64,000 nt of DNA, taken from positions 62,001-126,000 of the forward strand of contig JBGUZU010000015.1 of NCBI GenBank assembly GCA_045223915.1, given 5' to 3'. This document shows, piece after piece, positions 8,117 through 16,490 of the stretch. The first letter of the stretch is position 1, and the number at the start of each line of letters is the position of its first letter. The stretch is from Ruminimicrobiellum sp045223915 (GTDB lineage Bacteria; Elusimicrobiota; Endomicrobiia; Endomicrobiales; Endomicrobiaceae). Both the position numbers and the translations under genes were made by a program. The notes below the pieces were generated by a model. The model worked only from the letters and a program-made list of their open reading frames with translations. It ran no database searches and was not told the DNA's origin.

Positions 8117-9223
8117 CTATATAATCGTTTTTCCGGATTCAAGTTCAAATAAATGAATCTTTTTTAAATCAAAAACCAACTCTATAACTTGGTTAGGTTT
8201 TGATTTGTTGTTTGAATCCACTTTTGCAACCATTATATTTTTGCCTGTATTAAAATGCAAATATATTTCGCTTCCCAAAGGTTCAACAATATCTACCGTA
8301 GCGGAAAATCCGCTAACCACCTGATGAGAAACATTTGCAAAGAGTTTATCATAGATATCTTCGGGTCTTACACCCATAACGATTTTTTGATTAACAAACG
8401 GTTCAACTTTATCTTTCATAAAATCAGGAACTTTAACATCAAAAGAACCTTCTTTTAATACTAATGAACCGTCATTTTCTTTATATACTTCAACATTAAA
8501 GAAGTTCATCGGAGGAGTTCCTATGAAACCTGCAACGAATTTGTTTGCCGGTTTATCGTAAAGTTCCAACGGGCCTGCAATCTGTTGAATAATACCGTCT
8601 TTCATTACACAAATTTTATCACCCATTGTCATAGCTTCTGTTTGGTCATGGGTAACATATATCATTGTACTTTGTAATCTTTCATGTAATTTTTTTAATT
8701 CGGCTCTCATTTGAACCCTTAATTTTGCATCGAGGTTTGAAAGAGGTTCATCGAATAAAAATACTTTAGGTTTTCTAACAATCGCTCTACCTACTGCAAC
8801 TCTCTGTCTTTGTCCTCCGGAAAGTTGTTTAGGTTTTCTGTCTAACAAGTGGGCAATACCCAAAATGTCGGCAGCTTCTTTAACTCTCTTATCTATTTCT
8901 GCTTTATCATAACCCTTAAGTTTTAAAGCAAAAGCCATATTTTGGTAAACTGTCATATGAGGATATAAAGCATAGTTCTGGAAAACCATTGCTATATCTC
9001 TGTCTTTTGGAGGAACATCATTAACTCTCTTGCCATCTATAAATATATCACCTGCGGTAATATCTTCAAGACCTGCAACCATTCTCAACGTTGTGGTTTT
9101 ACCGCAACCGGAAGGTCCTACGAGAATACAAAATTCTTTATCTTTAATTTCCAGGTTAAAATCTTTAACGATTTTAACATCGCCATAACTTTTGTATACA
9201 TTCTTTAAAATAATTTCGGCCAT
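8117..9223 (-). CDS. ABC transporter ATP-binding protein, MsmX/UgpC/MalK type
   Basis: ATPase subunit for carbohydrate-type ABC importers. Walker A GPSGCGKTT (about 38), Q-loop AMVFQNYALYPHMT, signature LSGGQRQRVAVGRAI, Walker B VFLFDEPLSNLDAKLR, H-loop VTHDQ, then a C-terminal MalK-type TOBE/regulatory region (about 235-368). Start: a GGAGG stands 5 bases before the ATG at 9223. A TTG 12 bases upstream would place the ribosome site inside the gene and is rejected. No permease or binding protein is nearby, so it is probably a shared ATPase serving importers encoded elsewhere. Confidence 0.9.
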   Translation of the reverse strand: MAEIILKNVYKSYGDVKIVKDFNLEIKDKEFCILVGPSGCGKTTTLRMVAGLEDITAGDIFIDGKRVNDVPPKDRDIAMVFQNYALYPHMTVYQNMAFALKLKGYDKAEIDKRVKEAADILGIAHLLDRKPKQLSGGQRQRVAVGRAIVRKPKVFLFDEPLSNLDAKLRVQMRAELKKLHERLQSTMIYVTHDQTEAMTMGDKICVMKDGIIQQIAGPLELYDKPANKFVAGFIGTPPMNFFNVEVYKENDGSLVLKEGSFDVKVPDFMKDKVEPFVNQKIVMGVRPEDIYDKLFANVSHQVVSGFSATVDIVEPLGSEIYLHFNTGKNIMVAKVDSNNKSKPNQVIELVFDLKKIHLFELESGKTII

Positions 9224-9296
9224 TAATTCCTCCAAAACAGCTACAAAAATACGATTGTTAGAATAAAATTATATACTTTTGAAAAAAGATAGTCAA

Positions 9297-9490
9297 TAAA
9301 AAATTGCCTGCGGCAATTTGGGTTATAAGTTTATAAGGTTATAAGATTATAGGTTTTTTGTCATTGCGAAGGGCTTTAGTCCTGCGGCAATCCGGTGCCG
9401 TGTCATCCCGCACTTGATGCGGGATCCCGTTGTTAAAAGCAGTTGTCGTTAAACCCATAATCCTATAACCCTATCACCCTATAACCTGCC
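9297..9490. repeat. Composite intergenic repeat, TATAAGG/CCTATAA type
   Basis: The 428-base spacer 9236-9663 has no gene. It starts with a short palindrome (AATTGCC-TGC-GGCAATT), then a periodic tract of ATAAG/TTATAGG units (9321-9353), two hairpins (ATTGCGAAGG...CCTGCGGCAAT at 9362-9391; ATCCCGCA-CTTGA-TGCGGGAT at 9405-9425) and the inverted tract with CCTATAACCC units (9453-9485). The two tracts are imperfect inverted repeats. Related tracts recur at 13132-13180. Confidence 0.75.
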
Positions 9491-9498
9491 GTTCAGGT

Positions 9499-9527
9499 TT
9501 GACACATTTTCCCATATAATGTAAAAT
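9499..9527 (+). promoter_or_regulatory. Promoter of trpB
   Basis: TTGACA (9499-9504), 17-base spacer, TAAAAT (9522-9527). A better-looking TATAAT at 9515 is only 10 bases from the -35 and cannot pair with it. The predicted start near 9534 leaves a leader of about 130 bases. Confidence 0.7.
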
Positions 9528-9588
9528 AAAAAGATATGTTTTACGAGTATAATAAAACTTATGTACAAGATTTTTTGTTTCAAAAACA

Positions 9589-9654
9589 TTTTGAGTTTCG
9601 ATGGTGAAAAACAGGCAGTTTCAGTATTTTTAACCGAAAAAAACTCAAAAGGAG
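9589..9654 (+). promoter_or_regulatory. Leader hairpin abutting the trpB ribosome site
   Basis: Perfect 10-bp inverted repeat TTTTGAGTTT (9589-9598) and AAACTCAAAA (9641-9650), the last base adjoining the GGAG at 9651-9654. The enclosed 42 bases contain a weaker second pairing (CG..GGT.AAAAA with TTTTTAACCG). It could hide or present the ribosome site. I see no T-box or TRAP-type repeat. Regulation is an inference. Confidence 0.4.
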
Positions 9655-9663
9655 AAATTTATT

Positions 9664-11040
9664 ATGTCAAAAATAAATAACAGTAAAAAAATAATGTTAA
9701 GTGAAGAAGATATACCTAAACAGTGGTACAATATACAAGCGGATTTGCCTCATCCTTTGGAACCTGCTTTCAATACAAGAACGGGCAAAATTGCAACAAA
9801 AGAAGATTTATGCCAAATTTTCCCGGAAGCAATTGTTGAACAGGAAGTAAGCAGAGAAAGATGGATAGATATTCCGGACCAGGTAAGAGACGCTTACAAA
9901 ATATGGAGACCGTCTCCTCTTATAAGAGCAACAAATCTTGAAAAGTATTTGGATACACCTGCAAAAATATACTTTAAAAACGAAGGTGTAAGTCCTTCAG
10001 GCAGCCACAAGTCAAATTCCGCAATAGCACAAGCTTATTATAATATGAAAGCGGGAACAAAAAGAATAGCAACCGAAACAGGTGCAGGTCAGTGGGGTTC
10101 GGCTCTTGCTATGGCTTGTAAAATGTTCGGTATAGAATGCGTGGTATATATGGTAAAAGTTTCTTTCCAACAGAAACCTTACAGAAAATCTCTTATGCAG
10201 GTTTACGGAGCAAATGTTTATGCAAGTCCTTCAATGCAAACCGAAGCAGGAAGAAAAGTATTGGAAAAAGATCCAAACTGCACGGGTTCTTTAGGTATAG
10301 CAATATCCGAAGCAATAGAAGATGTTTTAACACACGAAAATGCAAAATATTCGTTGGGTAGTGTATTAAACCATGTTGCAATGCACCAAACTGTTATAGG
10401 CTTGGAAGCAAAGAAACAGTTGGAAATGGTAGATGAATATCCTGATATAGTAATTGCTTGCTTGGGTGGCGGTTCGAATTTTTCCGGTTTGGCTTTTCCT
10501 TTTATAATGGATAAGATAAACGGAACACATAAAAATTTAAGAGCAATAGCAGCGGAACCTTCAGCATGTCCTAAACTTTCTAAAGGTGTATATGCTTACG
10601 ATTACGGTGATTTGTCAGGTTTTACACCTGCATTTAAAATGTATACATTAGGTCATACATTTATGCCGAGCGGTATACATGCCGGAGGATTAAGATATCA
10701 CGGAGCATCACCTTTGGTTTCTGCAATAGTAAAAGAAAAACTTGCAGAATCCGTAGTGGTAAAACAAAGAGAAGTTTTTGAAGCGGCAGTAACTTTCGCA
10801 AGATGCGAAGGAATACTTCCCGCACCGGAATCTTCTCATGCAATAAGAGTAGCAATAAACGAAGCATTAAAAGCAAAAGAAGAAGGCAAATCTAAAACTA
10901 TATTGTTCAATTTGTCAGGTCACGGACATTTTGATTTAACCGCTTACGAACAATATTTGGCAGGAAAAATTCAAGATTGTAATTATTCCGAAGAAGAAGT
11001 TCAAGAAGCATTAAAAGATTTACCGAAAGTAAACTTATAA
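9664..11040 (+). CDS. trpB: TrpB2-type tryptophan synthase beta-like enzyme
   Basis: PLP enzyme of the tryptophan synthase beta family, TrpB2 subgroup. This is shown by its length (458), the N-terminal extension with PKQWYNIQADLPHP and the segment RPSPLIRATNLEKYL. PLP lysine is about K116 in GSHKSN; ETGAGQWGSALAMACKMFG and the phosphate-binding GGGSNFSG loop are present. TrpB2 enzymes condense indole with serine and usually do not form the classical TrpA complex. No trpA or other trp gene lies in the window, so indole salvage is likely (inference). It is transcribed alone from the promoter at 9499. Confidence 0.9.
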   Translation: MSKINNSKKIMLSEEDIPKQWYNIQADLPHPLEPAFNTRTGKIATKEDLCQIFPEAIVEQEVSRERWIDIPDQVRDAYKIWRPSPLIRATNLEKYLDTPAKIYFKNEGVSPSGSHKSNSAIAQAYYNMKAGTKRIATETGAGQWGSALAMACKMFGIECVVYMVKVSFQQKPYRKSLMQVYGANVYASPSMQTEAGRKVLEKDPNCTGSLGIAISEAIEDVLTHENAKYSLGSVLNHVAMHQTVIGLEAKKQLEMVDEYPDIVIACLGGGSNFSGLAFPFIMDKINGTHKNLRAIAAEPSACPKLSKGVYAYDYGDLSGFTPAFKMYTLGHTFMPSGIHAGGLRYHGASPLVSAIVKEKLAESVVVKQREVFEAAVTFARCEGILPAPESSHAIRVAINEALKAKEEGKSKTILFNLSGHGHFDLTAYEQYLAGKIQDCNYSEEEVQEALKDLPKVNL

Positions 11041-11190
11041 ATTTTGCTAAGCAAAATTTAGTTTATGGTTTGTGGTTTATAGTTTACGGTTTAATGTAAA
11101 ATTTTGTTGCACAAAATTTTTAATAAATATCAAAAATTCACTTTGTGAATTTTACAACAAACTATAAGCTATCAACTATAAACAAAAAAC
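11039..11190. repeat. Composite intergenic repeat after trpB
   Basis: Begins in the trpB stop codon with the palindrome AAATTTTGC-TAA-GCAAAATTT. Next comes a periodic TTTATGG/TTTATAG tract (about 11060-11095), palindromes AAAATTTTG..CAAAATTTT and AAATTCAC-TTT-GTGAATTT, and an inverted tract with ACTATAA units (11155-11180). It fills the spacer to pyk; no promoter is obvious inside. Confidence 0.7.
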
Positions 11191-11211
11191 AAAAAACGGA
11201 GTTTTTTTAAT

Positions 11212-12246
11212 ATGGCTAACAAGACAGGGATTATTTGTACAATGGGACCTTCCACAAGGTCTGCAAAAATAATAAAGAGTCTTTCCGATAACGGAATGAC
11301 CGTTGCAAGACTCAATTTTTCTCACGGAACTTTCGAACAATACGAAAAAGATATTGCTTTAATAAGATCCGTAAACAAGAAGTATAAAAGAAACATTAAA
11401 ATTTTAGGTGATTTGGAAGGACACAGAATAAGAATAGGTATGTTGGAAGGCGGAAAACCTGTTGAATTAAAAAAAGATCAAAAGGTTGTGTTAACCAACA
11501 AAAAACTTATAGGAAATTCAAAAACTCTTTCAATCGATTATTCCGGACCTATGTCCGATTTGAAAAAAGGACTTGAAATTTTTATAGATGACGGTAACTT
11601 AAAACTTACCGTTGTATCTGCCGGTAAAGATTCCGTTACAACAGTGGTTGGAATGGACTACCTTTTAAAAGAACATAAAGGTATAAATATACCTGCCGCA
11701 AAATTACATTTTCCGGAAATAGAAGAACACGATAAAAAACACATTGAATTTGCAATAAAAAATAAACTCGATTACATTGCAAACTCGTTTGTAAGAAATA
11801 AATCCGATATGAAATATTTGAAAAAAGTAGTTTCACAACAACATCCGAAATGTCAACTTGTGGCAAAAATAGAAGACAGAGAAGGTATAGATAATGTTGC
11901 CTCCATTTTAGAGGTTTGTGACGGTATAATGGTTGCAAGAGGCGATATGGGAATATCTATTCCGTTATGGACTGTTCCGGTGGTTCAAAAATATATCATA
12001 AGAAAATGCAGATCAAGACAGAAATTTGTTATAACAGCAACACAAATGCTTGAAAGTATGGTGGAAAATCCGGTTCCTACAAGAGCCGAAGTAAGTGATG
12101 TCGCAAATGCAATTATAGACGGCAGCAATTTTGTAATGTTGTCTGCGGAAACTGCTGTAGGAAAATATCCTGAAAAAGCAGTTGCAATGATGGGCAATAT
12201 AATAAAATTTACCGAAAAAAATATTTACAGATTACCGTTGGTATAA
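11212..12246 (+). CDS. pyk: Pyruvate kinase lacking the C-terminal domain
   Basis: Last glycolytic step, phosphoenolpyruvate to pyruvate with ATP formation. N-terminal TMGPSTR and VARLNFSHGT, inserted B domain (about 70-160), catalytic VAKIEDREG, signature MVARGDMGISIPLWTVP, ATQMLESM and RAEVSDVANAI with LSAETAVGKYP. At 344 residues the protein ends just after the A barrel (KNIYRLPLV). The usual C domain of about 120 residues (allosteric site and tetramer contacts) is absent. The stop codon is shared with the palindrome that opens the next intergenic repeat, so truncation by the repeat is possible. Catalytic residues look complete. Confidence 0.92.
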   Translation: MANKTGIICTMGPSTRSAKIIKSLSDNGMTVARLNFSHGTFEQYEKDIALIRSVNKKYKRNIKILGDLEGHRIRIGMLEGGKPVELKKDQKVVLTNKKLIGNSKTLSIDYSGPMSDLKKGLEIFIDDGNLKLTVVSAGKDSVTTVVGMDYLLKEHKGINIPAAKLHFPEIEEHDKKHIEFAIKNKLDYIANSFVRNKSDMKYLKKVVSQQHPKCQLVAKIEDREGIDNVASILEVCDGIMVARGDMGISIPLWTVPVVQKYIIRKCRSRQKFVITATQMLESMVENPVPTRAEVSDVANAIIDGSNFVMLSAETAVGKYPEKAVAMMGNIIKFTEKNIYRLPLV

Positions 12247-12410
12247 AATTACCGAAGGCAATTTGGAAGAATGGAAGATTAGAAGAATAGAAGAATGGAA
12301 GGAAAGCGGAAAATTTAAATAGTAACAAAATTTGCAAAGCAAATTTTACATTTGAGCTTCCGATCTTCCAATCCTCAAATCCTCAAATCCTCCAATCTTC
12401 AACAAATACG
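12246..12410. repeat. Composite intergenic repeat, CTTCCAATC type
   Basis: Opens at the pyk stop with palindrome AAATTACC-GAA-GGCAATTT. A tract of GGAAGATTAGAAGAAT units (12265-12310) follows, then palindrome AAATTTGC-AAA-GCAAATTT and the inverted tract of CTTCCAATCCTCAAATC units (12357-12402). The second half is nearly identical to 18823-18890. Confidence 0.75.
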
Positions 12411-12423
12411 GAGTATTTTTTTA

Positions 12424-13131
12424 ATGAAACAAATCTTATTTTCTCTTTTAGCAATGAGTTCTGCTCTTATAGGAACGTTTGTAGTATTAAAATTTTCCGA
12501 ATGGGCAAGAAAACATTCCATATTGTTAATAGGTTTTGCCGCAGGTGTTATGTTATCTATAGCATTTGTTCATTTGTTGCCGGAATCGGTGGAACATAAT
12601 CCCAACGCAATAATTTACGCTTTTGTCGGTTTTTTGTTTATGTTTGCAATTCAACATTTTATATTTTTTCATCCTTGTCACGATGATCATTGTCATGTTC
12701 ATTTGGGAACCCTTTCCACTTTCGGTTTATCTTTACATTCTTTTTTTGACGGTATAGTTATAAGTATAGGATTCGGAGCAAATGCTTATATAGGACTTAT
12801 GACAACAATAGCAATAATGTTGCACAAGTTACCTGATGGTGTAACGATTACCGGAATTTTGATGCATTCAAACAAATCGATAAAACAAATAATATGTTAT
12901 TCGTTAACGGTAGCAATATTTACTCCTGTAGGAACACTCGTAGGACTTTTCTTTTCTAACCAAATAGCACATTTAATAGGCAGTTTTTTGGCATTTACCG
13001 CAGGAACATTTATATATTTATCCGCAGCAGATCTCATTCCTGAAACACATAAAGCATCCAACAAAAAAGCCGGGCTTTGTTTGTTGTTGGGAGTAATTAT
13101 TGTTTCTTTCTTAGGACATATTGCCCACTAA
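12424..13131 (+). CDS. ZIP-family divalent metal transporter
   Basis: Inner-membrane zinc/iron-type permease of about eight helices, 235 residues. Marks: FAAGVMLSIAFVHLLPES, a His-rich loop (FFHPCHDDHCHVH), metal-binding LSLHSFFDGIVI and the ZIP signature IMLHKLPDGVTI. A longer frame from 12352 would encode residues read out of the intergenic repeat. The ATG at 12424 is preceded by CGGAG and is the real start. Substrate is probably zinc; this is a family-level call. Confidence 0.9.
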   Translation: MKQILFSLLAMSSALIGTFVVLKFSEWARKHSILLIGFAAGVMLSIAFVHLLPESVEHNPNAIIYAFVGFLFMFAIQHFIFFHPCHDDHCHVHLGTLSTFGLSLHSFFDGIVISIGFGANAYIGLMTTIAIMLHKLPDGVTITGILMHSNKSIKQIICYSLTVAIFTPVGTLVGLFFSNQIAHLIGSFLAFTAGTFIYLSAADLIPETHKASNKKAGLCLLLGVIIVSFLGHIAH

Positions 13132-13300
13132 TAATAGTTTATAAGTTTATAGGGTTATAAGGTTATAGGTTTGTCATTCCGCACGCCACCAATTGTCATC
13201 CCGCACTCGATGCGGACTCTTGTCGTTCGTCGTTTCCATACATCCATACTTCCATACCTCTATCCCTCCCGATTTTGCTTCGCGAAATTTTGCAAAATCG
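13132..13300. repeat. Composite intergenic repeat, mixed TATAAGG and CCATACCTC types
   Basis: ATAAG/TTATAGG tract (13138-13170), then GTCATTCCGCAC and GTCATCCCGCACTCGATGCGG hairpin units (second copy of the 9402 element), then a tract of CCATACATCCATACTTC units (13238-13268) and AT palindromes with TTTTGCTTCGCGAAA and TTTTGCAAAA. It combines two repeat families seen separately elsewhere. Confidence 0.7.
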
Positions 13301-13353
13301 TATTTTATAATCTATAATTAACAATTATTAATTTATTAATTAAGGACAAAAAT

Positions 13354-16257
13354 ATGAAAAAATTAAAAATTTTGTTGATTTCGTTAGTAGGTTTAATTGT
13401 AGTATTATCTCTTGCTGCCGTTATAACAATAAAAGTATTTTTGCCGGAAGATAAAATAAAATCTTACATTGTAGATTATGCAAAAAATAATCTTAACAGA
13501 GAAGTTACTTTCGATAAACTTTCGTTTAAACTTATCGGTATAGATTTAAAGAATTTTAAAATGTCGGAAAAATCTACTCTTAACGACGGAACATTTATAA
13601 AAGCAGACGATTTTATTGTAAAAATTTCTCCTTTACCGTTACTTAAGAAAAACATAAAAATCAGCAGAATCTTGTTGGATTCAATAGATATAAACATAAC
13701 AAAAGATGAAAACGGTTTATTTAATTTTGACGATATAATAAAATCCTTTCAGACCGAAGAACCCCAAGATGAACAAAAACAGGAACAAGTTTCCGATACA
13801 AAAAGTTCGTCAGGTTCGTTTGATTTGAGTATACATCATTTCGATATAAAAAATGCAAATATAATGTATATAGATAAAACATCAAATTTAGAGGCAAGTA
13901 TTAAAAACTTTAATTTAAAAGCAAAAGATTTTTCTCTTACGGATGTGTTCGGTTGTGAAACTTCTTTTGATTTGGCGGTTAAACAAAATAAACTCGATAT
14001 TTCCTTACCGTTAAGAGCAAAATTTAAAACGAATTTGAACAATTTCGATATGGATAAATTGTATTTGGATGTTGAAACTTTTGAAACGAACTTTAATAAT
14101 GCAACAATAAGCTTACAAGGTAAAATAGAAAGTTTAAATGTTCCGAAAATAGATTGCAATCTTATATTAAAAAATATCGATGAACAAACTTTCAAAGATT
14201 TTATTGAACCTAAAACTAAATTTAAAGCTGACGAAATAACATTTAAAACAAAATCGGTAGTAAACATTTCTTCAATGAATGCAACCATTGAAAGTTTAAG
14301 CTTGGTTTTGCCGAACTCAACTGCGGATTTGGAAGGAACAATAGATTGGGGAAAACAGGATATAGAATATAATCTAAAATTAGTTATTGATCTGCTAATA
14401 GATAATTTTGCAAAAGTTGTTCCCGAATACAATTTGGCGGGAAGAATTAAAACAAATTTAGAAGCAACTCAAAACTTTTGTGAAGGAACATTCGCTTTGG
14501 AAAATATTTCTTCAGATTCAAGTTTCGGTAAAGTTTCAAACTTAAATGCAGACCTTTATTTGAAAGCCGAAAATAAAACCCCGTTATACAAAGCTAACTT
14601 ATCTGCACTTGATATAGATTCGCTTGCTTTTAACATTAAACAGTTATCTCTAAAATATAACGATGCCGACTTTTCTTTGGTGGGGGAACTTACAAAGCAG
14701 TTAAGATCTGCACTTACTTTAAATTTGAAATCTAAAAATATTACAAATAATACATTTAAGAATTTTTATAAGTGCCCTGTAAAATTTATAGTTCCTACAT
14801 TAGATATAGATACAATTTTAAGTTTTAACTTAATAACAAAAGCTGCAGACATAACGAAATTAAATATAAGAATTCCGGATTCTTCCGCAAATGTTACCGG
14901 CTTGCTTAACTGGAAAAAACAAAATAATTTTATTTACAACTTATCTTTAAATCTTAATTTGTTATTGGATAATATTGCAAAGAATTTTCCTGAATATAAA
15001 ATGAAAGGTAAAATAGTTTCCGATGCTAAGGTTTCTAACAACGATTTGTCAGGTAACTTAACTTGTTCCAATGTGGCATTTGAGTATTTACCGTTAGCTG
15101 CAATATCAAAACTTAATATAGATGCAACGGCAAAATCCAAGAAGAACATAGTGATAAAAACAATTAACGGTATATTTAACGAAGGTAAATTTGAAGGTGA
15201 CGGATATTTAATAAACAAAGATATTAAATTTAATTTTAATATGGATAAATTAAAAATTGCCGAAAGTTCGCAAAATTCCAAACAGCAACCTAAAAAAGAA
15301 GAAAAGAAATCATCATCTTCACAGGATTTTAATTACAACATTTATACCGATATATCAATTAACGATATAAATACACCTTATTTGGTAACCAAAAAAGCTA
15401 CACTAAAAACCGCCTTAAAAACGGTAACAAGTACATGCAAAAAAGCTAACGGAACTTTTGTTTTCAATATGGATGCCGGAACGATATCCAATGTTAACAA
15501 GTTAACGGATAACAAAATGGCAAACACTTTCTTATCCTTGTTTAATGTTGTAAATAATAACAGAACCAAAGAAACAAAAGGTAACAGCAAAAACGATATA
15601 AGTTTCCAAAATATTATTTGTGATGTGTTGCTTAGCGACGGTTTAATAAAAACAAACGACGTTTCAATAAAAATTCCTACTGCAAAGATTATAGCTAAAG
15701 GAACAATAGATTTAAAAGCCGAAGCATTAAAACTTGCCGTAACTGCCGGTGATTATACAGGAATGAAGATTGAAGGAACAATGTCCAATCCGAAAATTTC
15801 TTACGATGTTGCTGCAGCGGTAGCAACCGCTCTAGGGGATAAATCCGTAGGTGATGCTTTAAAAAGTTTATTTAAAATGGACAACAAAAAAAATAGTTCA
15901 AAACAAGAAGCAAAACAAGAAACTGTACAGGAAAATGCACAACCGGCAACCCGGGAAAACACGCAACAGGAAACAGTAACGCAACAAGAAACAACCGAAC
16001 CGATTAAACAGGAAACATCAGCAGCACAAGAAGAACAAAAACAAGAAGCTGTTCAGGAAACAAAACAGGAACCGGTACAAGAAGTTAAGCAGGAAACAAC
16101 AACAGTACAAGAGGAACCAAAACAAGAAACCGTTCAAGAACCACAGCAAGAAGAAGTTAAACAAGAAATTGTTCAACAAGAACCTAAACAAGAAATGCAG
16201 CAGGAAACAACACAGGAAGAACCTAAATCGGAAGAAACAAGCAATAATAATCAGTAA
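13354..16257 (+). CDS. AsmA-family protein with Gln/Glu-rich C-terminal tail
   Basis: Large envelope protein of 967 residues. One N-terminal transmembrane helix (about 4-27), then VFLPEDKIKSYIVDYAKNNL and a long repetitive beta-rich region typical of the AsmA/TamB-like bridge proteins that move lipids between membranes. Two sections repeat the pattern SSANVTGLLNWKKQ / STADLEGTIDWGKQ followed by DNFAKVVPEY / DNIAKNFPEY, an internal duplication (around residues 325-360 and 510-550). From about 849 to the end the sequence is almost only Gln, Glu, Lys, Thr and Val in KQE/VQE units, predicted disordered. The function is inferred from family layout. Confidence 0.75.
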   Translation: MKKLKILLISLVGLIVVLSLAAVITIKVFLPEDKIKSYIVDYAKNNLNREVTFDKLSFKLIGIDLKNFKMSEKSTLNDGTFIKADDFIVKISPLPLLKKNIKISRILLDSIDINITKDENGLFNFDDIIKSFQTEEPQDEQKQEQVSDTKSSSGSFDLSIHHFDIKNANIMYIDKTSNLEASIKNFNLKAKDFSLTDVFGCETSFDLAVKQNKLDISLPLRAKFKTNLNNFDMDKLYLDVETFETNFNNATISLQGKIESLNVPKIDCNLILKNIDEQTFKDFIEPKTKFKADEITFKTKSVVNISSMNATIESLSLVLPNSTADLEGTIDWGKQDIEYNLKLVIDLLIDNFAKVVPEYNLAGRIKTNLEATQNFCEGTFALENISSDSSFGKVSNLNADLYLKAENKTPLYKANLSALDIDSLAFNIKQLSLKYNDADFSLVGELTKQLRSALTLNLKSKNITNNTFKNFYKCPVKFIVPTLDIDTILSFNLITKAADITKLNIRIPDSSANVTGLLNWKKQNNFIYNLSLNLNLLLDNIAKNFPEYKMKGKIVSDAKVSNNDLSGNLTCSNVAFEYLPLAAISKLNIDATAKSKKNIVIKTINGIFNEGKFEGDGYLINKDIKFNFNMDKLKIAESSQNSKQQPKKEEKKSSSSQDFNYNIYTDISINDINTPYLVTKKATLKTALKTVTSTCKKANGTFVFNMDAGTISNVNKLTDNKMANTFLSLFNVVNNNRTKETKGNSKNDISFQNIICDVLLSDGLIKTNDVSIKIPTAKIIAKGTIDLKAEALKLAVTAGDYTGMKIEGTMSNPKISYDVAAAVATALGDKSVGDALKSLFKMDNKKNSSKQEAKQETVQENAQPATRENTQQETVTQQETTEPIKQETSAAQEEQKQEAVQETKQEPVQEVKQETTTVQEEPKQETVQEPQQEEVKQEIVQQEPKQEMQQETTQEEPKSEETSNNNQ

Positions 16258-16274
16258 TTATTAATTTAAGTAAC

Positions 16275-16316
16275 CAATATAAAAAACGGGGAAAATCACT
16301 CCCCGTTTTTTATATT
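16275..16316 (+). terminator. Intrinsic terminator after the AsmA-like gene
   Basis: Stem AATATAAAAAACGGGG with CCCCGTTTTTTATATT, 9-base loop and an internal T run. The following 16317-16490 shows only a short ATAGGTTT-type repeat remnant and no convincing promoter. Confidence 0.9.
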
Positions 16317-16490
16317 GTGGAAAATAACAAAAATTGATATCATTTACAATATTAAAAAAGTGTAACTTTATTGCTGTATGTATAGTCTAATATAAATATA
16401 ACTTACAGAGTTATAGGTTTAGCGGCAAAACACCAATGACAAAACGACTAAAAAAATAGCCGATAAATCATAATTACGGAGTATTTTTTT

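Noticed and set aside
9360..9427. Insertion-sequence remnant or attachment site
   Set aside because: No transposase or integrase fragments in any frame and no flanking direct repeats that I could find; it fits the palindromic repeat family instead.
9499..9520. TTGACA followed by TATAAT as the trpB promoter
   Set aside because: Spacer is only 10 bases; TAAAAT at 9522 with a 17-base spacer is the workable pair.
12265..12402. CRISPR array
   Set aside because: Units are 8-12 bases, imperfect and contiguous with no spacers; no cas genes nearby.
12352..12423. N-terminal extension of the ZIP transporter
   Set aside because: Encoded by the CTTCCAATC repeat; ATG at 12424 has the ribosome site and begins with the first membrane helix.
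13836..14432. 198-residue minus-strand frame inside the AsmA-like gene
   Set aside because: Antisense shadow rich in Ser, Phe and Leu with no start signal.
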